Position numbers and translations under genes: made by a program
The notes under the pieces: generated by a model
Seen by the model: only the letters and a program-made list of their open reading frames with translations
The model's database searches: none
What the model was told of the DNA's origin: nothing
Assembly: GCF_000808535.1 (NCBI RefSeq)
Contig: NZ_JWLV01000012.1
Coordinates: 124,001-188,000, forward strand
Origin: Vibrio sinaloensis
GTDB lineage: Bacteria > Pseudomonadota > Gammaproteobacteria > Enterobacterales > Vibrionaceae
DNA length: 64,000 nt
Direction of reading: 5' to 3'
Shown here: positions 56,567 to 64,000 of the stretch, one piece after another
Numbering within the stretch: the first letter of the stretch is position 1
Layout of the letters: every line of letters begins with the position of its first letter

Positions 56567-57454
56567 ATGAATATCGTAGTATTAGGCCCTGGTGCCATTG
56601 GTTCGCTATGGGCGTATTCTTTACATCAGGCTGGACATACCGTCGCCCTTTACTCCAAGCAAGAGTACGACAAGCTACCCCTTCAGCTTGATGGCAACAC
56701 TCCGATTACTCTGGCAAATAACCAACCAGTCAGCCTTCAAAACGCCGATGTATTGCTTGTGACCGTTAAAGCGCCACAAGTCATCCCCGCACTTGAGGTA
56801 CTGCGAAGCGACCTGCATCCAGATTGTATTGTGGTACTGATGCATAACGGGATGGGAACCGCTGAGATAGTCGCATCGCGTCTACCGAATAACCCTCTCG
56901 TACTGGCAACCACAACACATGGTGCTCTGCGCCAATCACACCATCAGGTGTTGCATACGGGGCAAGGCAGCACTCAGTTAGGTGGCTATAATTCGAAAGG
57001 CAATCAATGCGATTTTCTTCAACAGGTCTTTGCTCACGCCTTACCCGATGTCTACTGGAACGAGAATATTCTTGACGCATTGTGGTTAAAACTGGCGATC
57101 AACTGCGCAATCAACCCGTTGACCGCGATTCATCAAGTCAAAAATGGCCAGCTTGCAGACGAGGCATTCAAGCCAACCTTGCACCAGTTGTTGGATGAAG
57201 TACATCAAGTGATGACTTGTGAAGGGCTAACGCTTTCCCGCAACGAACTCGATACGCAGGTATATAATGTGATTCAGGCGACCGCGGAAAATCGATCGTC
57301 GATGCATCAAGATATTTGCCATCATCGACCAAGCGAGATCGACTTTATAACTGGTTATTTAATACAAAAAGCGCACGACCACCAGCTGGATGTACCTAGC
57401 AACGAGGCGCTTTATCAACAAATCAAACGAATCGAAAAAAGTTGGACATCATGA
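56567..57454 (+). CDS. panE: 2-dehydropantoate 2-reductase
   Basis: NADPH-dependent ketopantoate reductase of the pantothenate/CoA pathway, 295 residues. Nucleotide-binding VLGPGAIGSLWA (about 4-15), LLVTVKAPQV (about 64-73) with catalytic Lys, and KLAINCAINPLTAI (about 174-187, second catalytic Lys and Asn). Its stop overlaps the yajL ATG (ATGA). The panE-yajL pair is the same in E. coli. Confidence 0.93.
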   Translation: MNIVVLGPGAIGSLWAYSLHQAGHTVALYSKQEYDKLPLQLDGNTPITLANNQPVSLQNADVLLVTVKAPQVIPALEVLRSDLHPDCIVVLMHNGMGTAEIVASRLPNNPLVLATTTHGALRQSHHQVLHTGQGSTQLGGYNSKGNQCDFLQQVFAHALPDVYWNENILDALWLKLAINCAINPLTAIHQVKNGQLADEAFKPTLHQLLDEVHQVMTCEGLTLSRNELDTQVYNVIQATAENRSSMHQDICHHRPSEIDFITGYLIQKAHDHQLDVPSNEALYQQIKRIEKSWTS

Positions 57455-58056
57455 ACAAGAAAGTACTGATCCCTATCGCACCCGGCACCGAAGAGATGGA
57501 AGCGGTAACCATCATAGATATGATGGTCCGAGCGGGCTATGACGTGGTTGTGGCGAGTGCCGATTTTGATGGCCAATTAACCATGAAAGCTTCTCGCGGT
57601 GTCACCCTAACCGCAGAGTGCAAGTTAGTCGATGTTGCCGATGACGAGTTTGATGCCGTGATCCTTCCCGGTGGCGTTGAAGGCTCAGAAACCTTTCGCG
57701 ACAGCACGGTATTGGTCGAAATTGTTCGTCAACAAATGTATGAAGGCAAACTGGTCGCGGCCATCTGTGCGGCGCCAGCTATAGTCCTGCTACACCACAA
57801 CCTCTACACAGAAGCTTTGATGACGTGCCACCCAAGCTTTCAAGATCAGATTGCCGAGAAGTACCGCCGTGTTAAACGCGTGACTTACGACATCAATCAC
57901 AACCTGCTCACAAGCCAAGGACCAGGAACTGCTCTTGAGTTCGCGATGGAAATCATCATTAACCTCTCAGGCAAAGCGCACGCTTGGACCGTTGCAGAGC
58001 CAATGGTGACCATTCCAACCTTGCAATATCACAAACTGGGTGATGAAGATGTTTGA
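57451..58056 (+). CDS. yajL: DJ-1/PfpI family protein YajL
   Basis: 201 residues from the ATG at 57451. The reactive cysteine C106 lies in AAICAAPAIVLL with Glu15/16 in PGTEEMEAVT, the DJ-1 arrangement. E. coli YajL protects against oxidative and carbonyl stress as a chaperone or deglycase (activity debated). Coupled to panE upstream; its end overlaps the csdA start. Confidence 0.93.
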   Translation: MNKKVLIPIAPGTEEMEAVTIIDMMVRAGYDVVVASADFDGQLTMKASRGVTLTAECKLVDVADDEFDAVILPGGVEGSETFRDSTVLVEIVRQQMYEGKLVAAICAAPAIVLLHHNLYTEALMTCHPSFQDQIAEKYRRVKRVTYDINHNLLTSQGPGTALEFAMEIIINLSGKAHAWTVAEPMVTIPTLQYHKLGDEDV

Positions 58057-59260
58057 TGCACAACTTGTCGCAAAGCAGTTTCCGGCTTTAACACAAACTA
58101 TTAACGATCAACGCTTAGTCTATTTAGACAGCGCCGCCACGACTCAAAAGCCAAAGTGCGTGATTGAGGCCATAAGCCAATACTATGAGCGACAAAATGC
58201 GAACGTGCACCGCGGAAGTCATCGCCTAACAGCTGAAGCCACCTCACAGTTTGAGGCCGCGCGCGAAAGAGTTGCTCGCTTTATCGGCGCAGCCTCGCCA
58301 AACGAAGTGATATGGACTCGCGGCGCAACAGAAGCGCTCAACTTGATCGCCCAAACTTACGCAAGAAATACGCTTAAACCCGGTGATGAAATACTGGTCG
58401 GGGAAATGGAGCATCATGCCAATATTGTTCCTTGGCAAATTGTTGCACAACAAACTGGTGCAACGGTCGTCAAGATTCCAATGACCAATGACTGTAAGTT
58501 GGACATGGCTGAGTTCGCAAAGCAATTGAGCAGCAAGACGAAAATTGTCGCTGTAGCACATATCACCAATGTCACGGGTACCCGTCAGCCCATTGAAGCG
58601 ATTATCCAGCGGGCGCATAAAGTAGGCGCCGTGGTCGTGGTAGACGGCGCTCAAGGGATAGTTCATGAGCAAGTAAATATGACTGCTCTGAATGCGGATT
58701 TTTATGTCTTCTCAGGCCATAAACTGTATGCCCCAGCCGGCATCGGTGTTTTATATGGAAAGATGTCGCTATTGGAAGTGATGCCGCCGTGGCATGGTGG
58801 AGGCAAGATGGTTGAAAAAGTCTCTTTTTCTGGCACCACCTTCACCCAAGTACCAGGGAAGTTCGAAGCGGGTACGCCGAATGTCGCCGGTGCCATTGCT
58901 CTCGCAACCGCAATTGATTGGTATACACAGTTCGATCATTCCACGGTCGAACACCACGTCCATGATTTGGTCAGTAAGACATACCAAGCGTTGAATAGCA
59001 TCGACGATGTGACGATTCTCGGATATCAACCGGACGCATCGGTGCTATCTTTCGTCATTGAAGGGGTTCATCATCAAGATGTAGCGACTCTACTCGACCA
59101 ACAAGGCATTGCCGTTCGAGCGGGTAACCATTGCGCGCACCCGTTGATGGATGCGCTTGGCGTGAAAGGGACTATCCGAGCATCATTCGCCATCTACAAT
59201 ACGATGGACGATGTAAAGCGTTTGGTCGCCGCCGTTGAGAAAGCCGTTGATATGCTTTAA
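58043..59260 (+). CDS. csdA: Cysteine desulfurase CsdA (SufS-like, group II)
   Basis: PLP enzyme that extracts sulfur from cysteine; about 405 residues. Start uncertain among ATG 58043 and ATG 58049 (GTG 58040 also open). VYLDSAATTQKP (about 27-38), the PLP lysine in SGHKLYAPAGIGVLYG (about 227) and the catalytic cysteine in RAGNHCAHP (about 364) are present. No csdE or suf gene is adjacent, so its partner is elsewhere. It overlaps the end of yajL by 14 bases. Confidence 0.88.
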   Translation: MKMFDAQLVAKQFPALTQTINDQRLVYLDSAATTQKPKCVIEAISQYYERQNANVHRGSHRLTAEATSQFEAARERVARFIGAASPNEVIWTRGATEALNLIAQTYARNTLKPGDEILVGEMEHHANIVPWQIVAQQTGATVVKIPMTNDCKLDMAEFAKQLSSKTKIVAVAHITNVTGTRQPIEAIIQRAHKVGAVVVVDGAQGIVHEQVNMTALNADFYVFSGHKLYAPAGIGVLYGKMSLLEVMPPWHGGGKMVEKVSFSGTTFTQVPGKFEAGTPNVAGAIALATAIDWYTQFDHSTVEHHVHDLVSKTYQALNSIDDVTILGYQPDASVLSFVIEGVHHQDVATLLDQQGIAVRAGNHCAHPLMDALGVKGTIRASFAIYNTMDDVKRLVAAVEKAVDML

Positions 59261-59268
59261 CTCAAGAT

Positions 59269-59299
59269 AAGGGTTGATGTATATGACGCATCAACCCTT
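59269..59299. other. Inverted repeat between convergent csdA and radA
   Basis: AAGGGTTGATG/CATCAACCCTT with a 9-nt loop. No U run on either strand, so only a possible weak or factor-assisted terminator. Confidence 0.55.
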
Positions 59300-59322
59300 G
59301 CCCTCACTTCGCCATGTCTCAT

Positions 59323-60702
59323 CTATAGCTCATCAAACGCTTCTATCGCTTCAGAAAGCTTCTTCACTCCATGAATCTGCATGCCAGGAATGCCCCCTTT
59401 AGGCATGTTGGCCGCTGGTACAATCGCTTTCTTAAATCCATGCTTAAACGCTTCATTTAAGCGCTCTTGACCACTTGGCACTGGGCGAATTTCCCCCGCC
59501 AATCCAACTTCACCAAACACCACGACATCCTTCGGTAGAGGGCGGTCTCTGAAGCTAGAGAGTAGCGCCATCACCAATGCGAGGTCTGCACTGGTCTCGG
59601 TCACTTTGACGCCACCTACCACATTCACAAAGACATCTTGATCCGCCATCTGCAAACCGCCGTGTTTATGCAGCACAGCAAGTAACAGGGAAAGCCGGTT
59701 TTGCTCTAACCCCACAGCAACACGACGAGGGTTTGCCAATTGGGAATAATCGACCAAAGCTTGAATCTCAACCAAGAGTGGACGAGTGCCCTCCCAAACG
59801 ACCATCACGGAGCTACCGGATGTCTCCTCCTCACCTCGAGACAAAAAGATAGCCGATGGATTGCTCACTTCTTTGAGGCCTTGCCCCGTCATGGCAAAAA
59901 CCCCTAACTCATTGACGGCACCAAAACGGTTTTTATGGCTGCGCATAGTTCTGAAGCGATTATCTGTTCCGCCATCTAAAAGCACAGAGCAGTCAATTAT
60001 GTGTTCGAGAACCTTTGGTCCTGCCAAAGTGCCGTCTTTAGTAACGTGTCCAACAATAAATACAGAAACATTGTTCTGCTTGGCGTAGCGCGTCAGCGCG
60101 GTGGCCGACTCTCTTACTTGAGCGACACTGCCCGGCGATGATTGAACGTCAGATACATGCATCACTTGGATAGAGTCGATCACCATAATTTTCGGCTGCT
60201 CTTTCTCGGCAATCTGGCAAATTCTGTCGACGTTGGTTTCCGACAACATCTTTAAGTTATCTTTTGGTAGCCCCAATCGAGAGGCTCGCATCGCAACTTG
60301 CTGCAACGACTCTTCACCGGTGACATAGAGCGTCGGCATATGCGCCGCCAAATAACACATGGTTTGAAGCAATAATGTGGATTTACCCGCGCCAGGGTTA
60401 CCACCAATCAGTATCGCCGCGCCTGGTACAACGCCGCCGCCTAATACTCGGTCAAACTCTTTGAACCCACTGGTAAAACGAGGGACTTCCTGCAGATCAA
60501 TTTCTGACAATGTCTGAACTTGAGTTTCGCCGCTATTGCCCGCATAGCCCGACAATCGTTCGTTGCGCGCCGCCGCTGGAGATGCCGCTAGTCGCACTTC
60601 ACTGATCGTATTCCATGCCCCACATGCATTGCATTGACCTTGCCAACGAGGGAAATCTGCTCCACAGTCGTTGCATACATATGCTCTTTTCGCCTTAGCC
60701 AT
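59323..60702 (-). CDS. radA: DNA repair protein RadA
   Basis: 459 residues: N-terminal C4 zinc finger (YVCNDCGADF and QCNACGAW), RecA-like ATPase with GGNPGAGKSTLL (about 98-109), the RadA-specific KNRFG motif (about 256-260), and a Lon-like C-terminal domain (FGEVGLAGEIRPV). Branch-migration helicase in recombination. Divergent from the PilZ gene, 133 bases between. Confidence 0.96.
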   Translation of the reverse strand: MAKAKRAYVCNDCGADFPRWQGQCNACGAWNTISEVRLAASPAAARNERLSGYAGNSGETQVQTLSEIDLQEVPRFTSGFKEFDRVLGGGVVPGAAILIGGNPGAGKSTLLLQTMCYLAAHMPTLYVTGEESLQQVAMRASRLGLPKDNLKMLSETNVDRICQIAEKEQPKIMVIDSIQVMHVSDVQSSPGSVAQVRESATALTRYAKQNNVSVFIVGHVTKDGTLAGPKVLEHIIDCSVLLDGGTDNRFRTMRSHKNRFGAVNELGVFAMTGQGLKEVSNPSAIFLSRGEEETSGSSVMVVWEGTRPLLVEIQALVDYSQLANPRRVAVGLEQNRLSLLLAVLHKHGGLQMADQDVFVNVVGGVKVTETSADLALVMALLSSFRDRPLPKDVVVFGEVGLAGEIRPVPSGQERLNEAFKHGFKKAIVPAANMPKGGIPGMQIHGVKKLSEAIEAFDEL

Positions 60703-60835
60703 GTCGCCTCATATTTGTATTTGTGAACTGAGATATTGGTTTGTGCTTAATTTTGCTTGATTCGCGACAACATATCACTAAAGATCTTTATATCAAGGTC
60801 GATAGTTTAGGTATGGAGTACTTCAAACAATAAAT

Positions 60836-63181
60836 ATGCAGCAGCCTGAAATCCTTTCTATAGCAGAAAGACTTATTCCTGCTTATCACGCGGACGATTT
60901 CGAGTTTCTTCTTGGTCAGATGACAGAGGGCGAACCGCCGTCGGTTAAAATCTTGGTCAAAATGGAACTGAACCGCGTTATGGCTCCATGCACTAAGAGT
61001 ATTGACCTACGCGGACGCGTCAATGGCGAATGCCGAGAATACGAATTAGATGGCCTAAAACACTGGCTCGATGACGTAGCGTTCAACGCCTACCATAAGA
61101 ATACCCGAAAATTCGGTGGCTACACCGAAGGGGTTTGGGAAGCACTGTGCAACACGCACAACAACTTCCGCGTGATGAAACAACGCGGTCAATCACTGAA
61201 AGGCGGCAACACGGCAGAAAGCTCGCCGTTTGAAGTCGAACCCATCAACCTAGGATATGACTTAAAACGTCGTGAAAACCGCTTAAGGATTTGCTCCCAA
61301 ATCGAAATAAAGTTAGCCAATAAGCAAATTGTTCACGCGGTGACCGTCGATCTCTCCCCCTCAGGCGCAAAATTCAAAGTGCCCTCAGCATTTGGCTACA
61401 AACTGGGGGAAATCGTCAATGTTCGCTTTGTCGAACTAGAGAAAAACAGTGATATCGAAGGCATTCACGATGCCATTCCTTACCGAATTGTGGGTGTAGA
61501 CGAATCGTACGAGAACGATGCGGTCAAATTTTTACGACTGCTTAAGCTCGATGATACCAACACACTTAGCATCGTCATTGAGCAGTACCTCAAGAGTGAC
61601 GCTCAAAAAGCACGTCATGATAATCAAGACAAAATCATCCGCGCACGCTCGCGTGGCTTTGAGCACACCTACCTTAAGCACACTTGCAATCTGCCCGTGT
61701 TCTTTAGTGGGGATGAACTCAAACTGGTCTTGATGACTGAGAATAACCACTCGATATGGCAATATTGGCAAGACGAACGAAACCAACAAACGTTAAGCAG
61801 TCTGTTCAACAGTCAGCGAATGGCGAATCTCACTACCCCTGGGATGAAGGGTAGCAATAACGTTCTTTACTCGTTTACGCACGACCACAAAGGTCAGCAA
61901 CTGTTTTTCTCTATGATGATGCCTGAAGCCTCTCGCGAAGTTCGCCAGTTGTTTTGGCACATTGGAGCCAAAAAAGAGAGTTGGAAAGCGTTCCGTTTGT
62001 CCGTTTTTGAGCTATCGGAAGAGGAACGTCAAGAGCTATCGGCTCATTCCACCGAACTGGGGTTAGAACCTAACTGCCTAACCCATTGTGGCATGCTGCA
62101 AGAGATATCCGATCATCGTAGTCGCCAAGATTATTTACTCACTGACAAGCCTCGACTTCCAAGCAGCGAATTAAATCCATTTCGCCACGCTCGTAATCCT
62201 AGCTATAACCCGATTTGTTTGTACTTTGATGCTAAGTCTCGTCGAAAAGAGCCAAGGTACCAATTTAAGTCGCCAGTAGAGCTCACCAGCGAAAATGGCG
62301 AGAAACTTCAAGGCGCAACGTTAGATCTATCAAAGCATGGGGCGAGCATTCAACTTGCAGAGCCTAGCCGAATGAAAGCGGGCGAGCTGTGTAATATCAA
62401 CTTCAAAGAACTTCAGCTCTATGATAAAAAACTGCCGCTTGATGCTGTGCCTTATAAGGTTATCCGTATTAGTCCAGGTGGCAAGCAGCTTCAACTTGCG
62501 ATAATTGAAGAGAGCCAGACCATGCGAGTCATTGCGTTCTTTGGCAAATTGATATCTCACAACCAAGAAAAGTTGATAGCGAAAAAAGAGCTGTTGCCAA
62601 GCAATAATTTGTTGGAAGGACTGCATGATATTTTGCTCGACAAAGCGGTAAGCGCTCCGGTCTTTGTCGAGAAGAAAGGCAGCAACATGAGGCCAAAAGT
62701 GATAGGGGTACACTACCCAATCCCTGCCTATTTAACGCTGTTTGCAAAACTGGGCAACGGACAAAGTTATTCACTAGAGCCGATATACAAGGGGCGTTCT
62801 GCTACGCTGCTGGCAGAACCCATGAAGCACATTGAAGGTGCCGAGCCCCAATATCACGAGCTCTACTTAAGCGCCGTCAAATTTGGGACCCGTATTCAAT
62901 CTGTTGAGTCGAAGCTGTTAAGTGATTTCAGTGGAATCAAGGAGCGGATAAAGTTCATCAAGAATGCGCAGAATATTGGTGAGTTTTATGCGATCAGAAT
63001 TTGTGGCGCCCCTGTATTTGATCCAATGACCGCATTAGTGCGCAAAGATTTGGAAGAGCTCGCCCAAATTAGCTTGCACAAAGCACGCAACTTAGAAAAA
63101 GAAATTAACGGCATTATTGGTTACGGTGAACTCACCGACATTACAGAAGAGATCTTAATAAGACTTGAACTGACTCAATAG
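60836..63181 (+). CDS. plzC: Tandem PilZ-domain protein, likely PlzC
   Basis: 781 residues with two PilZ domains that keep both cyclic-di-GMP motifs: RRENR (about 145-149) with DLSPSG (about 172-177), and RKEPR (about 468-472) with DLSKHG (about 496-501). The flanking regions, about 1-140, 250-460 and 570-781, have no recognisable domain. No signal peptide or membrane segment. The position between radA and serB matches V. cholerae plzC, hence the symbol. Predicted c-di-GMP receptor of unknown output. Confidence 0.85.
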   Translation: MQQPEILSIAERLIPAYHADDFEFLLGQMTEGEPPSVKILVKMELNRVMAPCTKSIDLRGRVNGECREYELDGLKHWLDDVAFNAYHKNTRKFGGYTEGVWEALCNTHNNFRVMKQRGQSLKGGNTAESSPFEVEPINLGYDLKRRENRLRICSQIEIKLANKQIVHAVTVDLSPSGAKFKVPSAFGYKLGEIVNVRFVELEKNSDIEGIHDAIPYRIVGVDESYENDAVKFLRLLKLDDTNTLSIVIEQYLKSDAQKARHDNQDKIIRARSRGFEHTYLKHTCNLPVFFSGDELKLVLMTENNHSIWQYWQDERNQQTLSSLFNSQRMANLTTPGMKGSNNVLYSFTHDHKGQQLFFSMMMPEASREVRQLFWHIGAKKESWKAFRLSVFELSEEERQELSAHSTELGLEPNCLTHCGMLQEISDHRSRQDYLLTDKPRLPSSELNPFRHARNPSYNPICLYFDAKSRRKEPRYQFKSPVELTSENGEKLQGATLDLSKHGASIQLAEPSRMKAGELCNINFKELQLYDKKLPLDAVPYKVIRISPGGKQLQLAIIEESQTMRVIAFFGKLISHNQEKLIAKKELLPSNNLLEGLHDILLDKAVSAPVFVEKKGSNMRPKVIGVHYPIPAYLTLFAKLGNGQSYSLEPIYKGRSATLLAEPMKHIEGAEPQYHELYLSAVKFGTRIQSVESKLLSDFSGIKERIKFIKNAQNIGEFYAIRICGAPVFDPMTALVRKDLEELAQISLHKARNLEKEINGIIGYGELTDITEEILIRLELTQ

Positions 63182-63209
63182 AAAAAGGCGAGGATTTCCT
63201 CGCCTTTTT
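63182..63209. terminator. Bidirectional terminator between plzC and serB
   Basis: Stem AAAAAGGCGAGG/CCTCGCCTTTTT with loop ATTT, directly at the plzC stop and before the convergent serB end. Confidence 0.92.
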
Positions 63210-63211
63210 GT

Positions 63212-64000
63212 TTATTTGAGTGGAGAGAAGCTTACTCGCTTTTGCTTGACCAATATCGCAGATAATACGCAGATCAGCCCTCCTAAACCATGATAACGGA
63301 TCGCCGTTTGAGCCTGCTGTTCAACCTTTGGTTTCGCGTGGTAAGCAACGCCTAAACCCGCAGCCGCCATCATGGTTAAATCATTGGCACCATCACCGAC
63401 GGCAATCGTATTGTGTGGCTCGATGTCGTATTGCTCTGCCAGTTGAACAAGAATGTCGGCTTTGGTTTGCGCACTCACCACCTCACCAATCACGTTACCC
63501 GTCAACTTGCCATCGACGATCTCCAACTGATTTGACTGAGCGTGATCCAGTGAAAGCATCTCTTGAAGATGATCTGAAAAGTAAGTGAATCCACCGGAAG
63601 CAATCGCAGTTTTCCAACCGAAACGTTTAAGCGTTTGAATCAGCTCCGGCAAGTCAGGCATCAGTGGTAAAACAGAACGAACTTGCTCCAAAATCGCTTC
63701 ATCTGCGCCAGCCAGTTTGCCCACACGCTGGCGAAGACTTTGTTCAAAATCAAGCTCCCCCTGCATCGCGCGTTCGGTTACTTCGGCCACTTCTTCCCCA
63801 ACACCGGCAAGCTTGGCAATTTCATCAATACACTCAATTTGAATCGCGGTTGAATCCATGTCGAATACAACCAAACCTGGCTTGGATAGATCCGGAATGT
63901 CTTGCAGTCGAGCATAATCCAGCTCTAATGCTTGGAGAATCTCTTCATGCTCCGGCGTCAACTGACCTTCCATCAAGGCAACTTCATACTGACCGACTTT
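63212..64000 (-). CDS. serB: Phosphoserine phosphatase (N-terminus outside window)
   Basis: Last enzyme of serine synthesis, HAD superfamily. 262 C-terminal residues visible; the frame stays open to the window end, so the N-terminal regulatory part of the roughly 320-residue enzyme is missing. VVFDMDSTAIQIECIDEIAKLAG (HAD motif I), IASGGFTYFSDHL (motif II) and TIAVGDGANDLTMMAAAGLGVAYHAKP (motifs III/IV) are intact. Confidence 0.96.
   Translation of the reverse strand, partial: KVGQYEVALMEGQLTPEHEEILQALELDYARLQDIPDLSKPGLVVFDMDSTAIQIECIDEIAKLAGVGEEVAEVTERAMQGELDFEQSLRQRVGKLAGADEAILEQVRSVLPLMPDLPELIQTLKRFGWKTAIASGGFTYFSDHLQEMLSLDHAQSNQLEIVDGKLTGNVIGEVVSAQTKADILVQLAEQYDIEPHNTIAVGDGANDLTMMAAAGLGVAYHAKPKVEQQAQTAIRYHGLGGLICVLSAILVKQKRVSFSPLK

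Noticed and set aside
1-64000. Mobile elements, CRISPR arrays, tRNA or rRNA genes
   Set aside because: Looked for transposase motifs, spaced direct repeats, CCA-ended cloverleafs and rRNA sequence; none seen. The gene order is continuous core genome.

Overview
The window looks like a piece of a Vibrio main chromosome. Supporting evidence is the complete Na+-translocating NADH:quinone reductase cluster (nqrA-F with apbE and nqrM), the proB-proA/crl/frsA/gpt neighbourhood, a fused riboflavin gene of the RibBX kind, and moderate GC with no foreign-looking segment. Almost all of it is conserved core genome. I see no insertion sequence, prophage, integron, CRISPR array, rRNA or tRNA. Gene assignments rest on motifs and family knowledge read by eye; no search was run.

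Layout. 1-6880 (minus): envelope biogenesis run uppS-cdsA-dxr-rseP-bamA-skp. 6980-10220 (minus): translation run rpsB-tsf and pyrH-frr, each closed by hairpin terminators. 10598-14744 (plus): map, glnD, yaeH. 14810-20883 (minus): nrdR-ribD-ribE-ribBX, ribH-nusB, thiL-pgpA. 20988-27359 (minus): proBA, crl, frsA, gpt and a purine permease. 27360-28388: a long intergenic region that holds a promoter, CRP- and FNR-like sites, a 28-codon ORF and a strong terminator, i.e. a probable small-protein or dual-function RNA gene divergent from pepD. 28389-32541 (plus): pepD, then a rimB-rimK-M14 deacylase cassette. 32611-37031 (minus): an NSS transporter with a TrpR-like operator, a CHASE4-GGDEF protein, a DUF2884 protein and a GreA-like protein. 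37091-41470: a RecQ-family helicase, LexA-boxed dinB, and a REC-REC-GGDEF regulator. 41535-48780 (minus): nqrABCDEF-apbE-nqrM. 49213-53417: bolA, then rlmG-yajG-cyclophilin-ampG. 53469-55353 (minus): LonSB protein-ECF sigma-ChrR anti-sigma. 55698-59260 (plus): a Tsx-like outer-membrane channel, panE, yajL, csdA. 59323-64000: radA (minus), a tandem PilZ protein (plus), serB (minus, cut by the window end).

Themes. Purine salvage genes (gpt, the NCS2 permease) and the Tsx-like channel each have a PurR/LacI-family type operator. Three proteins belong to cyclic-di-GMP signalling (two GGDEF proteins without an RxxD inhibitory site, one tandem PilZ protein). The Na+-NQR cluster carries its two maturation factors. 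The most promising under-described element is the short transcription unit at about 27727-28052.
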